Below are positions 1 to 5,744 of a DNA stretch of 8,529 nt, one piece after another. Below the pieces are notes generated by a model, which saw nothing but the letters and a program-made list of their open reading frames with translations, was not told the origin of the DNA and did not search any database. Position 1 is the first letter of the stretch, and every line of letters starts with the position of its first letter. The translations under genes and the position numbers were made by a program. The DNA is from Anderseniella sp051010195 (lineage in GTDB: Bacteria > Pseudomonadota > Alphaproteobacteria > Rhizobiales > Aestuariivirgaceae): assembly GCA_051010195.1 (NCBI GenBank), contig JBPCVV010000175.1:1-8529 (forward strand), given 5' to 3'.

Positions 1-149
1 CCGGTCACAAGATCTGCCGTCTTGGCCAGCCGCACTTTTTCGCTGGCAGCAAACCGCGCGCACAGCAGTTCGGCGATCTGCTCGTCAATGCTGTCGATCT
101 CCTGCCTGATACCGTTAAGCTCAGACGTCTGGATATCCGGTTTTTCCAT
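1..149 (-). CDS. Chorismate mutase, AroQ type (5' part only, runs off left edge)
   Basis: Only the first 49 codons are present, from ATG at 149 downward; the rest lies beyond the left edge. The reading MEKPDIQTSELNGIRQEID followed by SIDEQIAELLCARFAASEKV fits the first long helix of the all-alpha AroQ chorismate mutase fold. Aligned by eye with the E. coli P-protein mutase domain, the active-site Arg11, Arg28 and Lys39 fall on Arg15, Arg32 and Lys43 with identical spacing. The enzyme converts chorismate to prephenate in the cytoplasm, on the route to Phe and Tyr. The start is the first ATG with good family alignment after a few extra residues; no strong Shine-Dalgarno precedes it, so a TTG at 194 remains possible. 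It lies 92 bp downstream of the methyltransferase gene on the same strand. Without the 3' end I cannot say whether it is a stand-alone mutase or fused to another domain. Confidence 0.82.
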   Translation of the reverse strand, partial: MEKPDIQTSELNGIRQEIDSIDEQIAELLCARFAASEKVRLAKTADLVT

Positions 150-176
150 GCGGAAAGTTGCCCATATGAAGTTCCG

Positions 177-192
177 GCGGGGATGTCCCCGC
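177..192. repeat. GC-rich inverted repeat upstream of the chorismate mutase gene
   Basis: GCGGGG (177-182) and CCCCGC (187-192) form a perfect 6-bp stem around a 4-nt loop, extendable to 7 bp at DNA level. It lies 27 bp upstream of the chorismate mutase start and 49 bp beyond the methyltransferase stop. No T-run follows on the minus strand, so it is not a standard rho-independent terminator. It may be an attenuating or stabilising hairpin in the leader, or a protein site. Confidence 0.4.
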
Positions 193-201
193 AAGTTGGA
201 T

Positions 202-213
202 GGTTCTAGAACC
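202..213. repeat. Perfect 12-bp palindrome GGTTCTAGAACC
   Basis: GGTTCTAGAACC is self-complementary over all 12 bases, and it sits 10 bp from the GC-rich hairpin in the same short spacer before the chorismate mutase gene. A palindrome without a central loop is more like a binding site for a dimeric regulator than an RNA hairpin. I do not recognise a specific regulator for it. Confidence 0.35.
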
Positions 214-241
214 TTTCAGCAAAAAATCAAAGACAAACACA

Positions 242-997
242 TCAGCTCTGTAAACGGGATCGAACGCTCAATCCTGCACGCGCCGGTTGTGGAATGATGT
301 TCGGCCGCAGTGACGGCACAAGCTGGCGTTTTTGCTTCCCGCCGGTCACCGCGTAAACCTGCTTGATGGCCTCGACCATGATCACTCCGGAAAACCCGGG
401 GCCGACCCACGACCCCATGCGCTCGCACAGCGTGGCGCTTCGCACCATGAAACGGCGTTCGCTCGGCGGCATAAACAGCATCGAGGTCCACTCGGCCGGC
501 GAAAACTGCGCGTTGCGCAATAACGTGGTGAGCTGGCCGCGTGAGAACGGCCGGCCGTGGCCAAACGGCGTATTGTCAAACCGTGCCCAGAGACCGCGTC
601 GGTTCGGTACAATGAACACGGCGCGCCCCTGTGGCGCCAGCACACGCCACAGCTCGCGCAGCATGTCCGGCAACTGGTCGGTCAGTTCCAGCCCGTGCAC
701 CACCAGCACGAAATCCATGCTGCCGTCTGCTAAAGGCAGACAGGCCTCATCCACCAGCGCGCTGGCGCTGTTGCCCTGAGCCGGCCAGTGCACAACCCCC
801 TGACGCGCCGGCATCATGGCCATGACATTGCGTCCCTCGCCGGCAAGGCCGTCGAGATAGGGTGTGCAGTAGCCAAGGCCCAGTATTCGAGCGCCCTTCA
901 GCCCCCGCATCCTGGCGCGCAGCCGTGACACGATGATACGGCGCGTTGCGTGGCCAAGCCTGCTGGCGTAAAACTCTTTAAGATCGACAACATCCAT
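242..997 (-). CDS. Class I SAM-dependent methyltransferase-fold protein (Methyltransf_11-like)
   Basis: A 251-residue protein with a Rossmann-type methyltransferase core. Motif I is RILGLGYCTPY (37-47), the post-I acidic segment is near residues 58-63 (VMAMMP), motif II is DGSMDFVLVVHGLE (91-104), then LRELWRVLAPQGRAVFIVPN (113-132), which matches the Methyltransf_11 'ExxRVLxPGG' region. Motif I lacks the usual GxGxG, and the acidic residue that normally holds the SAM ribose is replaced by Met, so cofactor binding is probably atypical. From memory this degenerate form is normal for the alphaproteobacterial family found beside gloB. A basic, proline-rich tail (220-251) follows the domain. The ATG at 997 is preceded by AGG about 9 nt upstream. 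It is divergent from gloB with 44 bp between the starts, so the promoters must overlap or lie close together. The substrate is unknown; membership of the fold is fairly certain, activity is not. Confidence 0.8.
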   Translation of the reverse strand: MDVVDLKEFYASRLGHATRRIIVSRLRARMRGLKGARILGLGYCTPYLDGLAGEGRNVMAMMPARQGVVHWPAQGNSASALVDEACLPLADGSMDFVLVVHGLELTDQLPDMLRELWRVLAPQGRAVFIVPNRRGLWARFDNTPFGHGRPFSRGQLTTLLRNAQFSPAEWTSMLFMPPSERRFMVRSATLCERMGSWVGPGFSGVIMVEAIKQVYAVTGGKQKRQLVPSLRPNIIPQPARAGLSVRSRLQS

Positions 998-1041
998 AAT
1001 CCAAACCTATCGCAAACTCACCCCGTTACAACAGGATCAAC

Positions 1042-1770
1042 ATGTCCAGTCTCCAGTACTATCTGTTTACCGCTCTCAGCGACAATTATGGCGTGTTGAT
1101 GCATTGCCCCGAAACCGGCGAGACCGCATCGATTGATGCCCCGGAAGCAGCCGCTGTCGAAAAGGCACTGTCCGATACCGGATGGACCCTCACCCATATC
1201 CTGATCACCCATCACCACAATGACCATGTCGGTGGCGTGCTTGAACTCAAGGACAAATGGAACTGCGCCGTTGTTGGCAGTTCCGAAGAGCCGAACACCC
1301 TGCCCGGACTGACCGATACCGTGACACCGGGCGGAACCTATGATTTTGCCGGCCATGTCGCAAATATTATCCACACGCCCGGGCATACGCTCGGCCACAT
1401 CATCTGGCACTTCGCTGATGATGGGGTGGCCTTTGCCGGCGACACACTGTTCACGCTGGGCTGTGGCAGGGTGTTTGAGGGCACCATGGAACAGATGTGG
1501 TCATCTTTACAGGTCTTCGAGGCCATGCCGCCGGAAACAATCGTGTACAGCGGCCATGAATACACCATCGCCAATGCAGAGTTCGCGCTCAGCGTCGAGC
1601 CTGATAATACAGCGCTGCGCGCCCGCGCCGAACAGGTATCACAGGCCCGGGCAGCCGGAAAACCGACCGTGCCGACGACAATTGCCGAGGAACTGCAGAC
1701 CAATCCGTTCCTGCGCGCCGGTTCCGCCGCCCGGTTTGCCGAAGTTCGCAAGGCCAAGGATAATTTCTGA
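1042..1770 (+). CDS. gloB: Hydroxyacylglutathione hydrolase (glyoxalase II)
   Basis: A 242-residue metallo-beta-lactamase-fold hydrolase. The metal-binding signature THHHNDH lies at 56-62 (His57, His59, Asp61, His62), followed by the ligand histidine in HTPGHTLGH (His115 region), the bridging aspartate in FAGDTLF (Asp134) and the histidine in YSGHEYT (His172). The C-terminal HAGH domain ends with the characteristic NPFLR (221-225), which separates glyoxalase II from other proteins of the fold. It hydrolyses S-D-lactoylglutathione to D-lactate and glutathione, the second step of methylglyoxal detoxification, in the cytoplasm. Length is close to the usual 250 residues. AGGA at 1033-1036, 5 nt before the ATG, supports this start. 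The gene is divergent from the methyltransferase gene and convergent with the antiporter gene, with only 22 bp between the two stop codons. Confidence 0.95.
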   Translation: MSSLQYYLFTALSDNYGVLMHCPETGETASIDAPEAAAVEKALSDTGWTLTHILITHHHNDHVGGVLELKDKWNCAVVGSSEEPNTLPGLTDTVTPGGTYDFAGHVANIIHTPGHTLGHIIWHFADDGVAFAGDTLFTLGCGRVFEGTMEQMWSSLQVFEAMPPETIVYSGHEYTIANAEFALSVEPDNTALRARAEQVSQARAAGKPTVPTTIAEELQTNPFLRAGSAARFAEVRKAKDNF

Positions 1771-1792
1771 CCAGAAACAGCCCTGGACCCGT

Positions 1793-2734
1793 TCAGGCGA
1801 CGACCGCATAGAGGAAGGCGGCATAACCTAGCAGGAACGCGAAGCCGACGCGCTTGCCGAACCGCTTCGCCACCACGGCGAGGAAAAACAACACCAGCGA
1901 TACGCCAATCATGACCGGGATGTCGGTTTTCAGCATTTCATCGGACACCGGGATCGGCGAAATCACCGCGGTGATCCCCGCGATTCCCAAAATGTTGTAG
2001 ATGTTTGAGCCCAGCACATTGCCCAGTGCGATGTCGGTATGCTTTCGCATGGCCGCGATAATCGCTGTCGCCAACTCCGGCAGCGACGTGCCGATGGCGA
2101 CCAATGTCAAACCGACAACCTCGTCCGACACGTTGAAGGACTTGGCCACGGCGATGGCATTTTCAACGAGCAGTTTGCCGCCGAACACGACGGCTGCGAT
2201 GCCGCAAGCCACAAACAGTATGTCCAGCCACATCGATTTCGACGGTTTGGGGAGGTCATCGTCCGGATATGCCTGCTTCTTGCCGTTCTTCTGCCGGTCG
2301 GAATACAGCAGGAACCCCATATAGGCGATGAGGATGACGATGAAGATCAATCCCCATGTCAGCGACAGCACGCCTGAATAGCACGCCACACCCAGCAGCG
2401 CGGCGGTGACGATCGTGAAAAAACCGTCGCGGAACACCGCGGCGTCAGAACACACGATCGGGTAGATCACCGCGCCGACCCCCAGTATCAGCAGGATGTT
2501 GGCGATGTTTGATCCGACCACATTGCCCATGGCGATACCGGGCGCGCCGGCAAGCGCAGCCTGGATCGACGCAACCAGTTCCGGCACCGAGGTGCCGAAC
2601 CCGACAATGATGATGCCGACCACCAGGTTGGACAGTCCCAGGCGCAGGGCAAGCGCCGCCGCACCGCGCACCAGAAACTCGCCACCGGCCAGCAGCAGAA
2701 CGAATCCGGCCAGCAATCCGAAAAATGTTGTCAT
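1793..2734 (-). CDS. Calcium/sodium antiporter, CaCA family (YrbG-like)
   Basis: A 313-residue, very hydrophobic inner-membrane protein with the internal duplication of the Ca2+/cation antiporter superfamily. The first alpha repeat is GFGTSVPEL (45-53) with GNVVGSNIANI (70-80). The second is AIGTSLPEL (213-221) with GNVLGSNIYNI (238-248). The conserved glutamates Glu52 and Glu220 lie in the expected ion-binding sites. The second repeat has Asn244 where NCX_Mj has an aspartate, making the two halves nearly symmetric. Roughly ten membrane segments are visible, with one hydrophilic Lys/Asp/Pro-rich loop at about 146-167 joining the halves. It probably exports Ca2+ in exchange for Na+, but ion selectivity cannot be read from sequence. 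An AAGGGG lies 3 nt before the ATG at 2734, a tight spacing. The gene lies downstream of phaB on the same strand but is separated by a terminator and a leader hairpin, so it is probably its own unit. Confidence 0.93.
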   Translation of the reverse strand: MTTFFGLLAGFVLLLAGGEFLVRGAAALALRLGLSNLVVGIIIVGFGTSVPELVASIQAALAGAPGIAMGNVVGSNIANILLILGVGAVIYPIVCSDAAVFRDGFFTIVTAALLGVACYSGVLSLTWGLIFIVILIAYMGFLLYSDRQKNGKKQAYPDDDLPKPSKSMWLDILFVACGIAAVVFGGKLLVENAIAVAKSFNVSDEVVGLTLVAIGTSLPELATAIIAAMRKHTDIALGNVLGSNIYNILGIAGITAVISPIPVSDEMLKTDIPVMIGVSLVLFFLAVVAKRFGKRVGFAFLLGYAAFLYAVVA

Positions 2735-2762
2735 GAGCCCCTTGCCGGAACACCCCTGAAAT

Positions 2763-2802
2763 CAGAACAACGCGAGGCATGGATACGCCTCACGTTGCTC
2801 TG
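2763..2802 (-). ncRNA. Candidate 5' leader hairpin of the antiporter mRNA
   Basis: Arms at 2763-2778 and 2787-2802 form a 16-bp stem around an 8-nt loop (2779-2786). Read on the minus strand, all 16 positions pair, with two as G-U wobbles. Read on the plus strand the same two positions are A-C mismatches. That asymmetry suggests that an RNA transcribed towards the antiporter gene is the functional form. The stem ends 28 nt before the antiporter ATG, and no T-run follows, so it is not an obvious terminator. It matches no riboswitch class I recognise; in particular I do not see the conserved core of the yybP-ykoY manganese riboswitch. Confidence 0.45.
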
Positions 2803-2819
2803 TCACATATCTAGGTGAC
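2802..2819. repeat. Short inverted repeat GTCAC-N8-GTGAC
   Basis: GTCAC (2802-2806) and GTGAC (2815-2819) flank an 8-bp AT-rich centre. The element abuts the larger leader stem and lies between it and the phaB terminator, where a promoter for the antiporter gene would be expected. It could be an operator or a second small leader hairpin. Five-bp arms are also easily found by chance. Confidence 0.25.
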
Positions 2820-2830
2820 TCGCCGGCAGA

Positions 2831-2862
2831 TTAAAAGGGCAGCAGACCTTAAGCCCGCTGCC
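2831..2862 (-). terminator. Rho-independent terminator of the phaA-phaB operon
   Basis: On the minus strand, a 10-bp GC-rich stem (2862-2853 paired with 2847-2838, two G-U pairs) closes a 5-nt loop and is followed by C and then TTTT. It begins 7 nt after the phaB stop codon. Position, stem strength and T-run together make it the expected end of the phaAB transcript and separate it from the antiporter gene. Confidence 0.75.
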
Positions 2863-2869
2863 TGGTCCG

Positions 2870-3595
2870 TTACAGCATGTACTGGCCGCCATTGGCCGAG
2901 ATGGTCGAACCGGTGATAAATCCGGCATCATCGCCGACCAGGAACAGCACGCACTTGGCGATCTCTTCCGGTTCACCCAACCGGCCCACCGGAATGTGCG
3001 GCAGGATTGCCTTGTCCAGGACATCCTGCGGAATGGCGCGCACCATTTCCGTTCCGATATAGCCGGGACAAACAGCGTTCACCGTAATACCCTTCTTGGC
3101 GCCTTCCTGGGCCAGGGCCTTGACGAACCCGATATCACCCGCCTTGGCAGCAGAATAGTTGGACTGACCCATCTGGCCCTTCTGGCCGTTGATCGAGGAA
3201 ATGCACACCACTCTGCCGAAGCCGCGCTCGCGCATACCTTCCCAGACCGGGCGTGTCATGTTGAACAGTGAGTTCAGGTTGGTGTTGATGACCGCATTCC
3301 AGTTTTCCGGTGTCATCTTGTGGAACATCGCGTCCCGGGTAATGCCGGCATTGTTGATCAGGATATCAACCGGACCGAAATCGTTTTCGATCTTTTTCAG
3401 CGCGGTTTCGCAGGCGCCGAAGTCGCCGACGTCCCACTTCATCACTTCAATTCCGGTCTGCGCCTTGAAATTAGTGGCAGCTTCGTCATTGCCGGCATAA
3501 CTGGCAACAACCTTGTAACCGGCATCCTTCAGCGCCGTGGCAATGGCCGCACCGATACCCCGGGTTCCCCCGGTCACGACTGCAATACGTGACAT
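2870..3595 (-). CDS. phaB: Acetoacetyl-CoA reductase, NADPH-dependent
   Basis: A 241-residue classical short-chain dehydrogenase. It has the cofactor motif TGGTRGIG (8-15), NNAG (81-84), and the catalytic Ser134, Tyr147 and Lys151. These correspond to Ser138, Tyr151 and Lys155 of Ralstonia PhaB with a constant offset of four. The segment SSINGQKGQMGQSNYSAAKAG (starting at 133) is diagnostic for PhaB and separates it from the related FabG. It reduces acetoacetyl-CoA to (R)-3-hydroxybutyryl-CoA, the monomer of polyhydroxybutyrate, in the cytoplasm. The start at 3595 has AGGGAG 9 nt upstream. The gene begins 30 bp after the phaA stop on the same strand, has no visible promoter of its own, and is followed at once by a terminator, so phaA-phaB is one operon. 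Confidence 0.96.
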   Translation of the reverse strand: MSRIAVVTGGTRGIGAAIATALKDAGYKVVASYAGNDEAATNFKAQTGIEVMKWDVGDFGACETALKKIENDFGPVDILINNAGITRDAMFHKMTPENWNAVINTNLNSLFNMTRPVWEGMRERGFGRVVCISSINGQKGQMGQSNYSAAKAGDIGFVKALAQEGAKKGITVNAVCPGYIGTEMVRAIPQDVLDKAILPHIPVGRLGEPEEIAKCVLFLVGDDAGFITGSTISANGGQYML

Positions 3596-3625
3596 GTCAT
3601 TCTACTCCCTGTTTTATGGATTGTT

Positions 3626-4813
3626 TCAGTCGCGTTCCACGCACATGGCAACGCCCATGCCGCCACCGATGCACAGTGTGGCGAGGCCCTTCTTGGCATC
3701 GCGCTTCTGCATTTCATGCAGCAGGGTCACGAACACGCGCGCGCCTGAGGCGCCGATGGGATGGCCGATGGCGATGGCGCCGCCATTGACGTTCACAATG
3801 TCCGGGTTCCAGCCCATGTCCTTGTTCACCGCACAGGCTTGCGCGGCAAAAGCCTCATTGGCTTCCACCAGGTCGAGGTCCTCGACCTTCCAGCCAGCCT
3901 TTTTCAGTGCCGCGCGCGATGCCGGAATTGGCCCGGTGCCCATGATTGCCGGATCAACGCCGACATTTGCCCACGAAGCAATCCGCGCCAGTGGTTTAAG
4001 GCCGCGTTTCTCCGCTTCTGCCGCACTCATCAGGATAACCGCAGCAGCGCCGTCATTGATGCCAGAAGCATTGGCTGCCGTGACCGAGCCTTCCTTGTCG
4101 AAGGCCGGACGCAGCTTGCCGACCGACTCTTTCGTCGTGCCGTGCTTGATGTATTCGTCCTGGTCAACCACCACCTCGCCCTTGCGGGTCTTGATCGTGA
4201 CCGGGCAGATTTCGTCGGTGAACTTGCCGGCTTTCTGCGCGGCTTCCGCTTTGTTCTGCGACGCAACGGCAAACTCATCCTGCTGTTCGCGGGTGATCTG
4301 CCACTGCTTGGCGACGTTCTCGGCCGTGGTGCCCATATGATAGCCGTTGAAGGCATCCCACAGGCCGTCCTTGATCATGGTGTCGATCATCTTGTAGTCG
4401 CCCATCTTGACGCCATTGCGAAGGTGCTGGCAGTGCGGCGCCTGGCTCATGGATTCCTGCCCGCCTGCAGCAATGATGTTCGCATCCCCGTTGGCAATCT
4501 GCTGCATGCCCAGCGCAACCGCGCGCAGGCCGGAGCCGCACAACTGGTTCATGCCCCATGCCGGGCTTTCGACAGGAATGCCGGCATTGACCGAAGCCTG
4601 ACGCGCCGGGTTCTGGCCCGCGCCCGCGGTAAGTATCTGACCCAGGATAACTTCGTCGACGTCCTTGCCCTCGAGACCGGCGCGCTCCATCGCAGCCTTC
4701 AGCGCCGTGGTGCCGAGTTCAGATGCCAGCACAGGGCTCAGGGCACCGTTGAAAGAACCGACCGGGGTGCGGGCCGCCGAGACAACAACAACATCATTAT
4801 CGGAAGTGGGCAT
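3626..4813 (-). CDS. phaA: Acetyl-CoA acetyltransferase (beta-ketothiolase)
   Basis: A 395-residue biosynthetic thiolase that condenses two acetyl-CoA to acetoacetyl-CoA, the first step of PHB synthesis. The nucleophilic Cys92 lies in NQLCGSG, His351 in GHPIGASGAR and the acid/base Cys381 in CIGGGMGVA. These match Cys89, His348 and Cys378 of the Zoogloea enzyme with a constant offset of three, so the chain is full length and intact. The frame is open up to 4957, but the extra 48 codons look non-coding and cross the inverted repeat at 4882-4902. Three ATGs lie at 4822, 4819 and 4813. The Shine-Dalgarno AAGGA directly abuts the first, while 4813 has 8 nt spacing and gives the natural thiolase N-terminus, so I chose 4813. 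It is the first gene of the phaAB operon, divergent from phaR. Confidence 0.95.
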   Translation of the reverse strand: MPTSDNDVVVVSAARTPVGSFNGALSPVLASELGTTALKAAMERAGLEGKDVDEVILGQILTAGAGQNPARQASVNAGIPVESPAWGMNQLCGSGLRAVALGMQQIANGDANIIAAGGQESMSQAPHCQHLRNGVKMGDYKMIDTMIKDGLWDAFNGYHMGTTAENVAKQWQITREQQDEFAVASQNKAEAAQKAGKFTDEICPVTIKTRKGEVVVDQDEYIKHGTTKESVGKLRPAFDKEGSVTAANASGINDGAAAVILMSAAEAEKRGLKPLARIASWANVGVDPAIMGTGPIPASRAALKKAGWKVEDLDLVEANEAFAAQACAVNKDMGWNPDIVNVNGGAIAIGHPIGASGARVFVTLLHEMQKRDAKKGLATLCIGGGMGVAMCVERD

Positions 4814-4881
4814 GGGCATCATCCTTTTTAACTTACGTAGTACATGTATTCCAAGTAGCGAGACACTTGCCCCAACGAAAT

Positions 4882-4902
4882 TAATTGTGCAATGCACAAT
4901 TA
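4882..4902. promoter_or_regulatory. Candidate PhaR operator on the phaA side: 9-bp perfect inverted repeat
   Basis: TAATTGTGC (4882-4890) and GCACAATTA (4894-4902) are perfect inverted arms around AAT. The core TGCAATGCA (4888-4896) has the TGC-N3-GCA form reported for PhaR binding in Paracoccus. It lies about 70 bp upstream of the phaA start, between phaA and its divergent regulator gene. That this is the PhaR site is inference from form and place. Confidence 0.6.
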
Positions 4903-5004
4903 GTCGCGGTCTGTGCGGCAAATGAGCCGCCATGAAGGTCAAGCAAAAACACAGCACACACGATTTACCCCAATCCAGTCAATGAAAAGTCGTCATCGCG
5001 TTGC

Positions 5005-5032
5005 TCGACAAGCTTGCAATGTCGTGTATATG
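5005..5032 (+). promoter_or_regulatory. Candidate phaR promoter
   Basis: TCGACA (5005-5010) matches the sigma-70 -35 consensus at five of six positions. A 16-bp spacer separates it from TATATG (5027-5032), a fair -10. Transcription would begin near 5039, giving a 5' leader of about 63 nt before the phaR ATG. One TGCAATG heptamer lies in the spacer and another just after the -10, as expected for an autorepressed promoter. Confidence 0.4.
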
Positions 5033-5042
5033 CTGCAATGCA
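5015..5042. promoter_or_regulatory. Candidate PhaR operator pair at phaR
   Basis: The heptamer TGCAATG occurs at 5015-5021 and again at 5034-5040, 19 bp apart, roughly two helical turns. The second copy is part of the dyad TGCAATGCA (5034-5042), identical to the core of the inverted repeat at 4888-4896 on the phaA side. The pair overlaps the candidate phaR promoter, which suggests autoregulation by PhaR. Confidence 0.55.
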
Positions 5043-5101
5043 AAGACGGCTTGGAACAGATCAGGCTGTCCCCATCATATCAAGGCCACAGAGTAGCAAA
5101 T

Positions 5102-5716
5102 ATGTCCGACGACAAGAGCGACCCGATTGTCATAAAAAAGTACGCAAACAGACGTCTATACAATACTGCAAGTTCTGCCTATGTGACGCTTGATGATCTC
5201 TCCCAGATGGTCAAGGACGGCAGTGATTTTGTAGTGCATGACGCCAAGAGCGGTGAAAACATCACCCGTCAGGTGCTGACCCAGATCATCTTTGAAGAAG
5301 AGGCAAAGGGCGAGAACCTTCTGCCGATCGACTTCCTGCGCCAGTTGATCCGCTTTTACGGCGACAGCATGCAGGCGTTCGTACCGAGCTATCTGCAGTT
5401 TTCCATGGAACACCTGACCCGCGAGCATGAGCGGCTTCGCGAGGAGATGGTCGGAGCAGCAGGCACCGAGATGATAAAATCCATGGAGGACCAGGCGCGC
5501 AAGAACATGTCCATGTTCCAGGACGCCATGCAGTTGTTCAATCCGTTTGCCGCCATGCAGAACACCAATGGCGCTGCACCCGAAGCGTCTGAAGAGGCGG
5601 CCAAGCCTGAGGCACCTGCAGAGCCGGACGCATCGCCGGAAACCGATCTCGACGAACTGCGCGACCAGATCAAGTCAATGCAGTCGCAGATCGAGAAGCT
5701 GGCGGGCAAGGACTGA
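5102..5716 (+). CDS. phaR: Polyhydroxyalkanoate synthesis repressor PhaR (AniA)
   Basis: A 204-residue cytoplasmic DNA-binding regulator. The N-terminal PHB/PHA accumulation regulator domain (about 8-70) starts with the typical IVIKKYANRRLYNT and continues through YVTLDDL and DFVVHDAKSGENIT. The PHB_acc domain follows (about 75-115, LIRFYGDSMQAFVPSYL). Then comes an Ala/Pro/Glu-rich linker (158-181) and a predicted C-terminal coiled coil (182-201). Family members bind DNA to repress PHA genes and are released when they bind nascent PHB; the rhizobial homologue AniA affects carbon flow more broadly. The open frame extends 63 codons further upstream to 4913, but that part crosses the candidate operators and promoter, and the family N-terminus matches ATG 5102. 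The Shine-Dalgarno is weak (GAG about 8 nt upstream). It is divergent from phaA with 288 bp between the starts. Confidence 0.95.
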   Translation: MSDDKSDPIVIKKYANRRLYNTASSAYVTLDDLSQMVKDGSDFVVHDAKSGENITRQVLTQIIFEEEAKGENLLPIDFLRQLIRFYGDSMQAFVPSYLQFSMEHLTREHERLREEMVGAAGTEMIKSMEDQARKNMSMFQDAMQLFNPFAAMQNTNGAAPEASEEAAKPEAPAEPDASPETDLDELRDQIKSMQSQIEKLAGKD

Positions 5717-5743
5717 CCGGGCGGTCCTGACCGCGTTTACCGG
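5717..5743. terminator. Possible short terminator between convergent phaR and ggt-like genes
   Basis: GCGGTC (5721-5726) and GACCGC (5729-5734) are perfect inverted arms, giving at least a 5-bp RNA stem with a 4-nt loop, followed by GTTT on the plus strand. CCGG at 5717-5720 and 5740-5743 could extend the base. It starts directly after the phaR stop in the 28-bp gap before the convergent gene's stop. The stem and T-run are short, so termination may be weak. Confidence 0.4.
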
Positions 5744-5744
5744 A

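Noticed and set aside
1764..1777. Inverted repeat TTTCTG-AC-CAGAAA at the gloB stop as a terminator
   Set aside because: The stem is AT-rich and short, the loop would be at most 4 nt, and no T-run follows; probably chance.
2445..2780. A 111-codon minus-strand frame spanning the antiporter start and leader hairpin
   Set aside because: Most of it overlaps the antiporter gene in another frame, it has no visible domain, and its first part falls in the leader stem.
3761..4831. A 356-codon open frame antisense to phaA
   Set aside because: It lies entirely opposite the well-conserved thiolase, has no recognisable domain, and is Arg/Ala/His-rich as expected for the reverse frame of GC-rich coding DNA.
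4831..4856. Small palindromes TACGTA and TACATGTA just upstream of phaA
   Set aside because: They are short and self-complementary by composition, with no second copy near phaR, so I could not support a regulatory site.
4814..4957. N-terminal extension of phaA by 48 codons
   Set aside because: It would run through the inverted repeat at 4882-4902 and has no thiolase similarity. The Shine-Dalgarno near 4823 serves the internal starts.
4913..5101. N-terminal extension of phaR by 63 codons
   Set aside because: It crosses the candidate promoter and operators, and the PhaR family begins close to the ATG at 5102.
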